A stretch of DNA of 11,237 nt, taken from assembly GCF_900538805.1 (NCBI RefSeq), contig NZ_UPZP01000080.1, positions 1 to 11,237 on the forward strand. Direction: 5' to 3'. The notes beneath the pieces were generated by a model. That model was given only the letters and a program-made list of their open reading frames with translations, did no database searches and was not told the DNA's origin. Source of the DNA: an uncultured Dialister sp. GTDB lineage: Bacteria > Bacillota > Negativicutes > Veillonellales > Dialisteraceae. Both the position numbers and the translations under genes were made by a program. The number at the start of each line of letters is the position of its first letter. The stretch's first letter is position 1. Of the stretch, positions 1-8,200 are shown in pieces.

Positions 1-78
1 TGCATAGAATGCGCGAGTCGACCAAAGTTGGCCCTTAGCCTGCCCATAAGAGGGCTTTCCTTTTAGTTGGTCGACCGG
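1..78. repeat. Nested-hairpin element, copy a (cut by window edge)
   Basis: This is about 78 bp whose reverse complement recurs at 10503-10580 with few differences. The outer stem is GTCGACCAA (17-25) with TTGGTCGAC (67-75). An inner stem pairs GGCCCT with AGGGCT around 30-55, with one G-T wobble. In the other copy the outer stem is GTCGGCCAA/TTGGCCGAC, so the changed base pair is compensated. The window starts inside what is a 9-bp palindrome in the other copy, so the element probably extends further left. No coding potential is seen. Confidence 0.75.
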
Positions 79-79
79 C

Positions 80-343
80 GATTCTTCGCCTACGGCTCAG
101 AATGACGATGAGGGCGGGAAGGCAGTCCCGTAACGCAGGCTCCTTTCTCAGAAAGGAGCTGGGCGAAGCCCTGAGGAACACCGAATCTTTTTAGCGAAAG
201 ACCTGACGCTGTTCCTCCGTCGCCTAACGGCGACACCTCCTTCCTAAGGAAGGAGGCTCCGGCACTTCGTCATGCGGTACTGGAGACACAAATGTAAATT
301 CTGTAACGCTGACTATATACTCATCGCCGAAGGCGATACCACA
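80..343. repeat. Multi-hairpin intergenic repeat R1, copy 1
   Basis: About 265 bp, homologous along its length to 3601-3869. Hairpins in order: ATTCT..AGAAT (81-103); CTCCTTTC-TCA-GAAAGGAG (about 140-158); GAGGAACA (173-180) with TGTTCCTC (210-217); GTCGCC-taac-GGCGAC (about 219-234); CTCCTTCC-TAA-GGAAGGAG (about 237-255); and ATCGCC-gaa-GGCGAT (about 323-338). Linkers such as TGGAGACACAAATGTAAAT are nearly identical between copies, whereas stems differ in compensated ways. The motif CCCGTAACGC (127-136) and its relative CTGTAACGC (301-309) mark internal module borders. There is no convincing reading frame. Confidence 0.8.
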
Positions 344-373
344 CCCTCTGAACCCTCTGAATCCTTTGAATCC
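344..373. repeat. CTCTGAACC 9-mer tandem array, array 1
   Basis: About three degenerate 9-bp units (CTCTGAACC, CTCTGAATC, CTTTGAATC) directly follow the terminal hairpin of R1 copy 1. Similar arrays lie at 3870-3907, 8944-8999 and 10660-10695, all in the same orientation on the plus strand. Confidence 0.8.
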
Positions 374-399
374 TGCCACGTAGTGGCTCCATGGGCGAT

Positions 400-494
400 A
401 CCACAACCCTCGCAGCCGTAGGCTGCGTCAAACCAAAGAACCTTAAGAACCTTCGGGCCGAAGGCCCGTCAACCCTCACGCCGCAGGCGTGTCA
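400..494 (-). repeat. 3'-end hairpin cascade, copy 1 (after decarboxylase)
   Basis: Read on the minus strand from 494, three hairpins follow each other: ACACGCC-tgc-GGCGTGA, then CGGGCC-ttc-GGCCCG, then CGCAGCC-tac-GGCTGCG. They are joined by conserved linkers (GAGGGTTGACG and GGTTCTTAAGG). The plus-strand sequence at 8441-8527, just after the RND pump stop, has the same layout. The decarboxylase stop codon TGA (492-494) is the first three bases of this module. No T-tract follows any hairpin, so it is not a canonical intrinsic terminator, though it could stabilise mRNA 3' ends. Confidence 0.75.
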
Positions 495-2642
495 TTCGCG
501 GAGCACATACCCATAGGCGTGTTTCTTTCCGTCTTCTCCGTCTTCCACGTAGACGCCCTGGACTTCCGGGGGGAAGCCGGGGAGGGCGTTGATGCTGTCT
601 ATGAGGTCCATGAAGTAGTGGATGGCGGTTTTGGTCCAGCGTTCTCCGGGGTGGATGCAGAGGATGCCCGGGGGATAGGGGAGGGCGCCTTCCAGGGCGA
701 TTCGGCCTTCTGCGTCCTTGAGGTCTATGAGTTCGCCGTTTCCGCGGAAGTATTCGCCTTCTGCTTCTCTTGGGCTCATGGCGTAAGGGGGCAGGTGGTC
801 TTGGGTGAAGAGCTGCTGCTGCAGGGCTGCCACGTTTCTTTCTTTGTAGAAATTGTGCATTTCCTGGCATAGGCGTCTTATGGTGCAGCCTTTGTAGTAG
901 GTTTCGTAGGCTTCATAGACTTTGGGCAGCACTTTTTCCATGGGGGCGTCGTTATCTATGAAGGCTTCAAATTCCACCAGTTTATCCACCAGGCGGTCCA
1001 GTTTTTCTTTTGTTTCCGCCGGGGTGAGAAGGAAGAGGATGTCGTTCAGGTCGCTTTTTTCCGGAATGATTTTATTTTCCCTGAGAAATTCGGCTGCCAG
1101 GGCAGCGGGGATGCCGAAGTCCTGGTAGGCGCCTGTTTCGATATCAATGCCCGGGGTGATGAGCATGAGTTTCATGGGGTCCAGAAAATACTGGTTTTCA
1201 CCGTAGCCTTTGAATCCGTGCCATTTGGCTTTGGGGGCGAAGGTCCAGAAACGGCGGTCGGCGGCTATCTGGGCGGTGTCGGCACTTTCCCATTTCCTGT
1301 TTCCCACGGTGTCCGGCAGGAAAGGGCGGAAGTAGTGGCAGCGGCTGATGATTTCCTTTCGAAGTTCGATGCCCAGGATGAGGGCGTCTTTCCAGAGTTT
1401 CTTTCCTCCTTCACCCTCGTGTATCCGGGCGTTCATGTCCAGGGCGGCGAAGAGCTGGTAGAAGGGGGAGGTGGAGGCGTGCATCATGTAGGCATTGTTC
1501 ATCCTTTTGTGGGGAACGTAGCGCTGCTGTCCCCGGATGTGGGCGTCTTTTTTGTGTATCTGGGAGGTCATGGAGAAACCGGCCTGCTGTTTGTGCACCG
1601 ACTGGGTGACGAAGATGCCCGGGTCGTCGGGGCCCAGTTCCAGCAGCAGGGGCGAGGCGTCTTTCATCATGGGGATGAACTGCTCGTAGCCCACCCAGGC
1701 GGAGTCGAAGAAAATGTAGTCGCAGAGGTATCCGATGCGGTCGATGACCTGGCGGGCGTTGTACATGCAGCCGTCGTAGGTGCCGAGTTCAATCACCGCC
1801 AGGCGTATGGGCCGCTCGGCCTTGGCCTTTTCCGGGTCTTTCTCAGCCACCAGTTTCCGGATGTAGTCTTCGTCGAAGCATCTTTCCGGTATGCCGCCGA
1901 TGGAGCCGCAGGCGTTGCGGGCGGTTTCCATGTACACCGGAATGGCGCCGGAAAGCACCAGGCCCAGGTCGATGGATTTATGGTTGTTCCGGTCGTAGAG
2001 GACCATGTCGCCGGGAGCGAGCACGGCGTTCATGACGATTTTATTGGACGTGGATGTGCCGTTCAGGACGAAATAGGTTTTGTCCGCATGAAATACCCTG
2101 GCCGCGTGCTTCTGGGCGGATAGGGCTGCTCCTTCGTGGATGAGGAAATCCCCCAGGTCCACGTCGGAACTGGACAGGTCGCCGCGGAACACGTTGGGAC
2201 CGTAGTAATCGTAGAATATGCGGCCGGCAGGGTGCTTCCGGAAGAAGGCGCCGCCCTGGTGGCCGGGGGAGTCGTACTCGTCATTTTTACGGGACGTATA
2301 TTTCATCAGGGCCCCGAAAAAGGGCGGCAGCAGGTCCTTCTCATACTGAAGCGCTGCACGGGTGATTCTTTTCTTCCAGGACGATTTCTCTTTGATGGGA
2401 AGGAGGGTGCCGGAAATCTCTGACATATTCCGCGAGGCCGCTTCGCCGGTGTCCAGAATGAAAAGGGGAATGGAAAAAGCATGAATGGTGTCATAGGCGG
2501 CGGGGATTTCGTCCCGGCTTGTCATGACTACGGCGGATACGTCGGTGAGATCCGCACCCTTCAGGGGAACTGTCTTCCAGTTCTCCTGGGAAATGCCGCT
2601 TTCTGCAGCAAGGGCAGTTAAAGCGATTTTTAACTGTTTCAT
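492..2642 (-). CDS. speF: Ornithine decarboxylase (inducible SpeF/SpeC type, PLP fold I)
   Basis: The 716-residue protein should decarboxylate L-ornithine to putrescine in the cytoplasm, using PLP. An N-terminal wing domain (about 1-105) is followed by the PLP-binding core and a C-terminal domain. Motifs seen are SPGHQGG (about 125-131), NGTSTSNK (194-201), RNNHKS with His221 stacking position (218-223), FFDSAWVGYE with Asp313, and SVHKQQAGFS with the Schiff-base Lys351. HKQQAGF and TSQIHKKD are typical of ornithine decarboxylases; lysine and arginine decarboxylases carry HKLLA-like motifs, so the substrate call is firm. The ATG at 2642 has GGGAGG six bases upstream. The gene is monocistronic and transcribed away from the efflux operon, and no potE-like antiporter is adjacent. 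The C-terminus (..YGYVLRE) is about 16 residues shorter than E. coli SpeF as I recall it, and its stop lies in a repeat. speF is used by homology; speC is equally possible. Confidence 0.96.
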   Translation of the reverse strand: MKQLKIALTALAAESGISQENWKTVPLKGADLTDVSAVVMTSRDEIPAAYDTIHAFSIPLFILDTGEAASRNMSEISGTLLPIKEKSSWKKRITRAALQYEKDLLPPFFGALMKYTSRKNDEYDSPGHQGGAFFRKHPAGRIFYDYYGPNVFRGDLSSSDVDLGDFLIHEGAALSAQKHAARVFHADKTYFVLNGTSTSNKIVMNAVLAPGDMVLYDRNNHKSIDLGLVLSGAIPVYMETARNACGSIGGIPERCFDEDYIRKLVAEKDPEKAKAERPIRLAVIELGTYDGCMYNARQVIDRIGYLCDYIFFDSAWVGYEQFIPMMKDASPLLLELGPDDPGIFVTQSVHKQQAGFSMTSQIHKKDAHIRGQQRYVPHKRMNNAYMMHASTSPFYQLFAALDMNARIHEGEGGKKLWKDALILGIELRKEIISRCHYFRPFLPDTVGNRKWESADTAQIAADRRFWTFAPKAKWHGFKGYGENQYFLDPMKLMLITPGIDIETGAYQDFGIPAALAAEFLRENKIIPEKSDLNDILFLLTPAETKEKLDRLVDKLVEFEAFIDNDAPMEKVLPKVYEAYETYYKGCTIRRLCQEMHNFYKERNVAALQQQLFTQDHLPPYAMSPREAEGEYFRGNGELIDLKDAEGRIALEGALPYPPGILCIHPGERWTKTAIHYFMDLIDSINALPGFPPEVQGVYVEDGEDGKKHAYGYVLRE

Positions 2643-2671
2643 GAAAAACCTCCCTGTTTATTTTTGCTTGT

Positions 2672-2701
2672 ATTATAGGAACCATGGGAGCCTTATGTCA
2701 A
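2672..2701 (-). promoter_or_regulatory. Consensus sigma-A-type promoter of the decarboxylase
   Basis: On the minus strand, TTGACA (2701-2696) and TATAAT (2677-2672) are both perfect consensus hexamers separated by 18 bp. The -10 box lies 29 bp before the ATG, so the 5' leader is only about 20-25 nt and consists mostly of the Shine-Dalgarno. No operator or riboswitch fits in it, so strong, largely constitutive expression is inferred. Confidence 0.85.
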
Positions 2702-2820
2702 TAAGGAAAAGAGAGGGAAAAAGAGGAAATTTGAGAAGTTTGGGGAAAAATATGAATTTCTGCATATTTGGACGGTTTGGAGAGTATAGGGGTGGGAAAT
2801 TGAATAAATGGGAGGAAACG
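2702..2820. other. Purine-rich spacer without a gene
   Basis: This AG-rich and AT-richer stretch lies upstream of the decarboxylase promoter. It has no repeat shared with the islands and no supportable reading frame. It may hold an upstream activating region, but nothing specific is visible. Confidence 0.4.
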
Positions 2821-2822
2821 GG

Positions 2823-2860
2823 CTAGTGAGCTAGTGGGCTAGTGGACTAGTGAGCTAGTA
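2823..2860. repeat. CTAGTGRG 8-mer tandem array, array 1
   Basis: Five 8-bp units: CTAGTGAG, CTAGTGGG, CTAGTGGA, CTAGTGAG and a partial CTAGTA. The array ends directly at an AAAACC..ACAACC anchor. A related array at 8569-8604 has the same neighbour on the same side. Confidence 0.85.
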
Positions 2861-3164
2861 AAACCGTACAACCGCCCTTCGGGCGAGGGAAATGCGGCAC
2901 CCCCTTTGGTGGCTGGCGCCACCACCTTTCCCCCTCTTCGAGGGGGCACTATGGGTACTCAGCATTGTGCCACATGATGCTAAGGGTAAGCATAGAGAAG
3001 CCCATTCTCCCCCCTGAATAGGGGGGAGTCCCGCGAAGCGGGATAGGGGGGTGGCGAACGCAGTGAGCCAATCAGCAGAATGCTGGCCTTGCAGATGGAT
3101 AAAACCTTTATAACAGGGCTTCGCCGGGGGGCAAAAAACAAGCCAAACTCGCTTCGCTCGTTGG
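2860..3164. repeat. Repeat island: anchor plus hairpin modules
   Basis: An AAAACC..ACAACC anchor at 2860 is followed by GCCC-ttc-GGGC and then a series of hairpins: GGTGGC-tggc-GCCACC, CCCCCTC-ttc-GAGGGGG, CTCCCCCC-tgaata-GGGGGGAG (about 3007-3028) and CCCGC-gaa-GCGGG. A second anchor copy, AAAACCTTTATAACA, begins at 3101 with GGGC-ttc-GCC after it. The anchor recurs at 3165, 8605 and 10215 on the plus strand, and at 3489 and 8851 on the minus strand. No supportable gene is present. Confidence 0.65.
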
Positions 3165-3489
3165 AAAACCGTATAACCGCGTCTTTGGCGCGTGGGAAAT
3201 GCACCCCTTCTGCCGCCTGCGGCGGCGTCTCCCCCGGAGAGGGGGAGATTCTAGCGGCGCTATACAATGAGCTACTTAAGTTAGCACTAAGGGATGCGGA
3301 GAGCAGACTTCCCCCTCCGGGGTGGCAAAGGAACTGGATTTGTAGGGGAGTGAAACGACCCGAAAATCCAGTGACATGCTTTCCCGTGGAGAAGTACCGC
3401 CGCAGGCGGGGATAGGGGTGCATTTCCAACGGGCGAAGCCCGGTCGGTCTGTTTTCCCTTCGCGCCAAGGGCGCGGTTGTAAAGGTTTT
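3165..3489. repeat. Composite inverted element, copy B (contains an extra hairpin)
   Basis: AAAACC anchors in opposite orientation bound the unit (3165 plus, 3489 minus). Inside, arms beginning GAAATGCACCCC face each other around a core with TAGCGGCGCTAT (3253-3264) and GCGGAGAGCAGACTT (about 3296-3310). The same arms and core occur at 8605-8851 in reverse orientation. Compared with that copy, this one carries about 70 extra bases (about 3317-3389) holding the 9-bp stem ACTGGATTT (3333-3341) with AAATCCAGT (3364-3372). No transposase or credible reading frame is inside, so this resembles a non-autonomous element. Confidence 0.7.
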
Positions 3490-3600
3490 ATCATAAGAGG
3501 CGGCATATACGATTTAAAAGACGCCCACCGCCGCCGCGAAGCGGCACCTTCCCGTCCACTGGTATTTAGCACGGTTTTTCTCAAATGTCTCGCGTACCGA
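3490..3600. repeat. Repeat modules left of R1 copy 2
   Basis: The stretch TCATAAGAGGCG..AAAAGACGCC (about 3490-3524) matches 8852-8887, where it forms a 9-bp hairpin; here the stem is imperfect. The sequence CTTCCCGYCNACTGGTATTTA, then GTACCGAGATTCTTC (about 3549-3610), recurs at about 10424-10490, also directly before an ATTCT..AGAAT hairpin. No gene is visible. Confidence 0.6.
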
Positions 3601-3869
3601 GATTCTTCGCCTGCGGCTCAGAATGACGATGAGGGCGGGAAGGGAAGCACGTAACGTAGGCTCCTTCCCCAGGAAGGAGCTGGGCGAAGCCCTGAGGATA
3701 GGTCCGAAAATTTGAGAAAAGAACTGACGCTCCTATCCTCCGTCGCCTAACGGCGCCACCCCCTTCCTATGGAAGGGGGCTAAAGCTCTTCGTCATGCAG
3801 CACTGGAGACACAAATGTAAATCCCGTAACGCTGACTTTATAAGCATTGCCCGCAGGGCAATCCACCAC
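3601..3869. repeat. Multi-hairpin intergenic repeat R1, copy 2
   Basis: Second full copy of the repeat at 80-343, in the same orientation. The stems differ from copy 1 but still pair: CTCCTTCC-CCA-GGAAGGAG (about 3661-3679), GAGGATAGG (3694-3702) with CCTATCCTC (3732-3740), CCCCTTCC-TAT-GGAAGGGG (about 3761-3779), and ATTGCCC-gca-GGGCAAT (about 3845-3862). CCCGTAACGC is at 3823-3832. The island ends about 40 bp before the putative efflux promoter. Confidence 0.8.
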
Positions 3870-3907
3870 CCTTTGAACCCTCTGAACCTTTTGAACCCTC
3901 TGAACCT
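3870..3907. repeat. CTCTGAACC 9-mer tandem array, array 2
   Basis: About four units alternating CTTTGAACC, CTCTGAACC, TTTTGAACC and CTCTGAACC. As in array 1, the array directly follows the ATYGCC..GGCRAT hairpin that closes R1. Confidence 0.85.
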
Positions 3908-3948
3908 TCAGTGCCAAGGAAATATTTATCTTACGTAATTAGGCTACA

Positions 3949-3977
3949 TTCACAAATGGTTCTGAGTATGGTAAGAT
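3949..3977 (+). promoter_or_regulatory. Putative promoter of the efflux operon
   Basis: TTCACA (3949-3954) and TAAGAT (3972-3977) are separated by 17 bp. The matches to consensus are 5/6 and 4/6. Transcription would start near 3984 and give a leader of about 45 nt. The 8-bp palindrome TTACGTAA (3931-3938) lies just upstream and could be an operator half, but it has no second copy and no regulator gene is near. Confidence 0.4.
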
Positions 3978-4029
3978 GGAAGAAAAATGTATGATTTCAA
4001 TGAGAAAGCATTGTTTTCAAGGAGCGAAT

Positions 4030-5241
4030 ATGATGAAGCGTATGGATTGGAAAATGCGCGCTGCTGCGCTGGCGGCTGCTGCATGTATGGGGGCTGTTTT
4101 TTTAACGGGCTGCGGCAGCAGTGCGCAGCAGAAGTCTTCTGCTGTGTCGGTGAAGGCTATGAAGGTAGTGCAGCAGGACACGAAGGTGAGTCATGATTAT
4201 TCGGGACAGGTGAAGTCCATGGACGCCGTGGTGATTAAACCGAAGGTGTCGGGGTCCATTGTGGAGAAGTATTTCAAAAGCGGCCAGCCGGTGACGGAGG
4301 GGCAGGCTTTGTACAAGCTGGATGACCGGCAGTATGAGTCGGAGGTGCTGTCTGCCCGTTCCAATGTGGACAAGGCTTTGACGAATCTGAACAATTCCAT
4401 GATCGACCTGGGGCGGTACCAGAAGCTGCAGGCTTCCGGCGCCATTGCGGAGCAGACTTTGACTACCCAGGAGGCTACGGTGGCTTCGAACCGGTCCAGC
4501 TACGACGATGCGGAGGCTCTTTTGAAGAAGGCCCAGGAGAATCTGGACGATACGGTGATCCGCGCGCCGATTTCCGGGAAACTCTCGGTGGATGATGTGG
4601 CGGTGGGGACCTATGCCACCGCAGGAAATACGGCTCTTGTGTCTGTGGGCTCCATCAATCCTATTTATGTGCAGTTTTCCATCAGTGAAAATGAATACCT
4701 GAATTTCCGCATGGGTCCGGCGCCGGAGGACGGTAACGGCGAGAGACCGAAGCCGCCGACGGCGACGCTGACTTTGAGCAACGGCCAGAAGTACGATGAA
4801 TCCACTACGAATTACATCGCCGACCGGGAGCTGTCGGAAAGCACGGGGACCCTCACCATCAAGGCTATTTTCAATAATGATGATAATGTGCTGCTGCCGG
4901 GCATGTTTGCCCGGGTCACCCTGGAGGGACAGCCTTTGAAGGATGCCATCCTTGTTCCCCAGCGGGCGGTGCAGCAGGTGCTGGACAAGTCCTTTGTCAT
5001 CGTGGTGGGGGCGGACAATAAGTCCGTTTCCAAGATGGTCACCCTGGGAGACCAGGTGGGCAGCTATTATGTGGTAAAGAGCGGCCTCACGAAGGATGAC
5101 AATGTGGTGGTGGAAGGTTTGACGAACCTGAAGGAAGGACAGGAGCTGAATGTGACGGAAACGAATGCCGATGAGCTGGGCCTTTCCATGACGTCCTCCG
5201 ATTCCTCCGCCTCAGGAACTGCAGCCGTGACGGCGCAGTAA
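4030..5241 (+). CDS. acrA: RND efflux periplasmic adaptor (membrane-fusion lipoprotein, AcrA/MexA type)
   Basis: The 403-residue adaptor should link the inner-membrane RND pump to an outer-membrane channel. A signal peptide (Lys/Arg start, Ala-rich core) ends in the lipobox LTGC with Cys28, so it is a lipoprotein. The two halves of the lipoyl/barrel-sandwich domain are at about 66-102 (PKVSGSIVEKYF, VTEGQALYKLD) and 174-207 (DTVIRAPISGKLS). An alpha-helical hairpin lies between them, then the beta-barrel (about 208-312) and the membrane-proximal domain, with a Ser/Thr/Ala-rich tail. The ATG at 4030 was chosen because AAGGAG (4019-4024) is five bases upstream; ATG 4033 is equally usable, while an in-frame ATG at 3976 lacks a ribosome site and would put extra residues before the signal peptide. 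The pump gene follows after 10 bases. acrA is a homology name; substrates are unknown. Confidence 0.94.
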   Translation: MMKRMDWKMRAAALAAAACMGAVFLTGCGSSAQQKSSAVSVKAMKVVQQDTKVSHDYSGQVKSMDAVVIKPKVSGSIVEKYFKSGQPVTEGQALYKLDDRQYESEVLSARSNVDKALTNLNNSMIDLGRYQKLQASGAIAEQTLTTQEATVASNRSSYDDAEALLKKAQENLDDTVIRAPISGKLSVDDVAVGTYATAGNTALVSVGSINPIYVQFSISENEYLNFRMGPAPEDGNGERPKPPTATLTLSNGQKYDESTTNYIADRELSESTGTLTIKAIFNNDDNVLLPGMFARVTLEGQPLKDAILVPQRAVQQVLDKSFVIVVGADNKSVSKMVTLGDQVGSYYVVKSGLTKDDNVVVEGLTNLKEGQELNVTETNADELGLSMTSSDSSASGTAAVTAQ

Positions 5242-5251
5242 GGAGGCTCCC

Positions 5252-8200
5252 ATGTCAAAATTCTTTATAAGGCGGCCTATCTTTGCCATCGTCATCTCCA
5301 TTATCATCGTGCTTCTGGGCACCATTTCCCTTCTGACCCTGCCCATTGCACAGTATCCCCAGATTTCACCGCCCACCATCAGTCTCAGCGCCTCCTACAC
5401 CGGCGCCAATGCTACCATTGTGAACCAGACGGTGGCCCAGGTGATTGAAGAGCAGCTGAACGGGCTGGAGAATATGTCCTACATGTCCTCCACCTCCAGC
5501 AACGACGGTTCCTACAGCCTGTCCATTGTGTTCGACCTTGACAGTGACGGCGATACGGACTCCGTGAACGTGCAGAACAATGCGAACCTGGCCAAGAACA
5601 GCCTGCCAAGCGACGTGCAGACCACGGGGCTTACGGTGCGCAAGTCCTCCGGCGACATGGTGCTCATGGCCAACCTCTATTCGCCGAAGGGCACCTATGA
5701 CCAGGCCTTTTTGAAAAACTACGCCGACATTTACCTCCTGGACAAAATCCAGCGCATCGACGGCGTGGGCAACGTAAATACCTTCGGCTCCAGCTACGCC
5801 ATGCGGGTGTGGCTGAATCCGGATAAGCTGGCGGAAAGAAATCTCACCGTGTCCGATGTGATTTCCGCCATTAAGGAACAGAATATTTCCGCCCCCGCCG
5901 GTACCGTCGGCGGCCAGCCGGCGCCGGACACCCAGGAAAAGCAGTACAGCGCCAAGGTGGAAGGCCGTCTCACCACGCCGGAGCAGTTTGGAAATATTAT
6001 TCTGAAATCCGCTTCAAACGGCCAGTTCGTGTACCTGAAGGACGTAGCCAAAATCCAGACAGGCACCCAGAACGAAAGCAGCAACTCCAAAATCAACGGT
6101 AAAACCGGTATCGGCTTCGGCGTACAGCTTACCAACGACGCCAACGCCCTGGATACCATCAGCCAGGTGAAACAGGTGCTGGAGCAGGCCAGGGACAGCT
6201 TCCCGCCGGATCTGGACTACATCATCGTCATGGATAACACCAGCTTCATCAATGCATCCATCAGCGAAGTGAAGGACACCTTCGTGGAGTCCCTGCTGCT
6301 GGTTATCCTGGTGGTATTCGTATTCCTCCAGAAATGGCGCACCACCCTCATCCCGGTGCTGGCGGTGCCCGTTTCCATCGTAGGCACCTTTGCCACCTTC
6401 ATCGTCCTTGATTTCACCATCAATACGCTCACCCTCTTCGCCATGGTGCTGGCCATCGGGCTGGTGGTGGATGACGCCATCGTGGTTATCGAAAACGTGG
6501 AAGAGCACATGGCCAAGGACGGCTTATCTGCGAAAGAAGCCACCGAAAGGGCCATGGACGAAGTGCAGGGACCGATTATCGCCACCACCGCCGTGCTGGC
6601 GTCCATCTTCATCCCGGTAGCCTTCATCGGCGGTGTCACCGGCGTACTTTACAAACAGTTCGCCATTACCATCACCGTATCCGTGGCTATTTCCGCCTTC
6701 GTGGCTTTGACTTTGACCCCTGCCCTCTGCGGCCTTCTCCTCAAGGCTGACGACAAGGGCATCCAGGGCGGCCCTCTGGGTTTCTTCTTCAAGAAATTCA
6801 ACAGCGCCTTCGACTCCTGGCGTGAGAAATATACCGGCAAAGTGGGCTGGATGATTCACCACCTGAAATACGCGGCGGTATTCCTCATCCTGGTCACCGG
6901 CCTCATGGGCGTATTCTACAAAATGCTGCCCACCACCTTTGTGCCGGAAGAGGACCAGGGATTCTTCATGGCCAGCGTCACCATGCCCGAAGGCACATCC
7001 CTCAACCAGACCGTGAAGACCGTGGACGCCATTGCCGACGAAACGAAGCAGATTCCCGGGGTCAAGGATATCATGACCCATTCCGGCGGCTCCACTTCTA
7101 ACTCCGGCAACGTGTATATTTCCCTGGACAGCTGGGACGAGAGAACCTCCTCGGACCTCAGCGTAAACTCCATTATTGCCAAATTCAACAAAACCGTGGT
7201 GCCCCTCCATCCGGAAGCCCGGGTGGCGGCCTTCAATACGCCGGCCCTCCCGGGGCTGGGCATGGAAGGCGGCTGGACCATGCAGCTCCAGGATAACGTG
7301 GGCCTCACCGACACGGAACTGGGCAATGTGGCGGACCAGGTGGTGGCTGCCTGCAGCGCAAGGCCGGAACTCTCCGGCGTCCGCACCAGCTACGCCACCA
7401 ACACCCCCAGCGTGCAGTATACCGTGGACCGTGAAAAAATCAAAAACCTGGGCATCAACCTGTCCGACGTATTCACCGCTCTCCAGGCCAACTTCGGCGG
7501 CTCCCAGGTCAACGATTTCAACCAGTTCGGCCGCTCCTACAAGGTTATCGTGCAGGCCGACACCCAGTACCGCTCCCAGGCGGACAGTTTGAAATTTATT
7601 TCCGTGAAATCGTCCTCCGGAAACATGGTGCCCCTGGACACCCTTCTTACCAGCTCCATCACCACCGGCCCATCCTCCATTACCCGCTTTAACGGCGTAA
7701 GGAGCGTCACCATCCAGGGCAGCGCCGCCAACGGCTACAGCTCCGGCGAAGCCATGGCAGCTGCCGAAGAAGCGGCCAAGAGCGTCATGCCTTCCGGCTT
7801 CACCATCGAATGGTCCGGCCAGAGCCGCGAAGAAAGCACCTCCTCCAGCTCCACCATGAAAGTCCTCATCATGGCCCTGGTCTTCGCCTTCCTCTGCCTG
7901 GCAGCCCTCTACGAAAGCTGGTCCATGCCCTTTGCCGTCCTCTTCACCGTACCTACCGGTATCTTCGGCGCCGTATTCTCCGAATACATCATCCGCATCC
8001 TGGCCACCATGCTGGGCGGAAACGCCACAGGATTCCTGAACAGCGTGTACATGCAGATCGGCATCATCATGATCATCGGCCTGGCCGCCAAAAACGCCAT
8101 CCTCATCGTAGAATTTGCCAAAGAACGGGTGGATAAGGGCATGGACCCCATGGAAGCCGTGGTTATCGCCTCCAAACTCCGTCTCCGTCCTATCCTCATG

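Noticed and set aside
2980..3654. Overlapping 92-162 codon frames on both strands
   Set aside because: All lie in repeat modules, change frame between copies of the same repeat and have no ribosome site.
3931..3938. TTACGTAA palindrome as an operator for the efflux operon
   Set aside because: It is a single 8-bp site with no second copy and no adjacent regulator gene. It is too short to claim.
3976..4029. Longer start for the adaptor lipoprotein
   Set aside because: The ATG at 3976 has no Shine-Dalgarno, overlaps the putative -10 box and would add 18 residues before a normal signal peptide.
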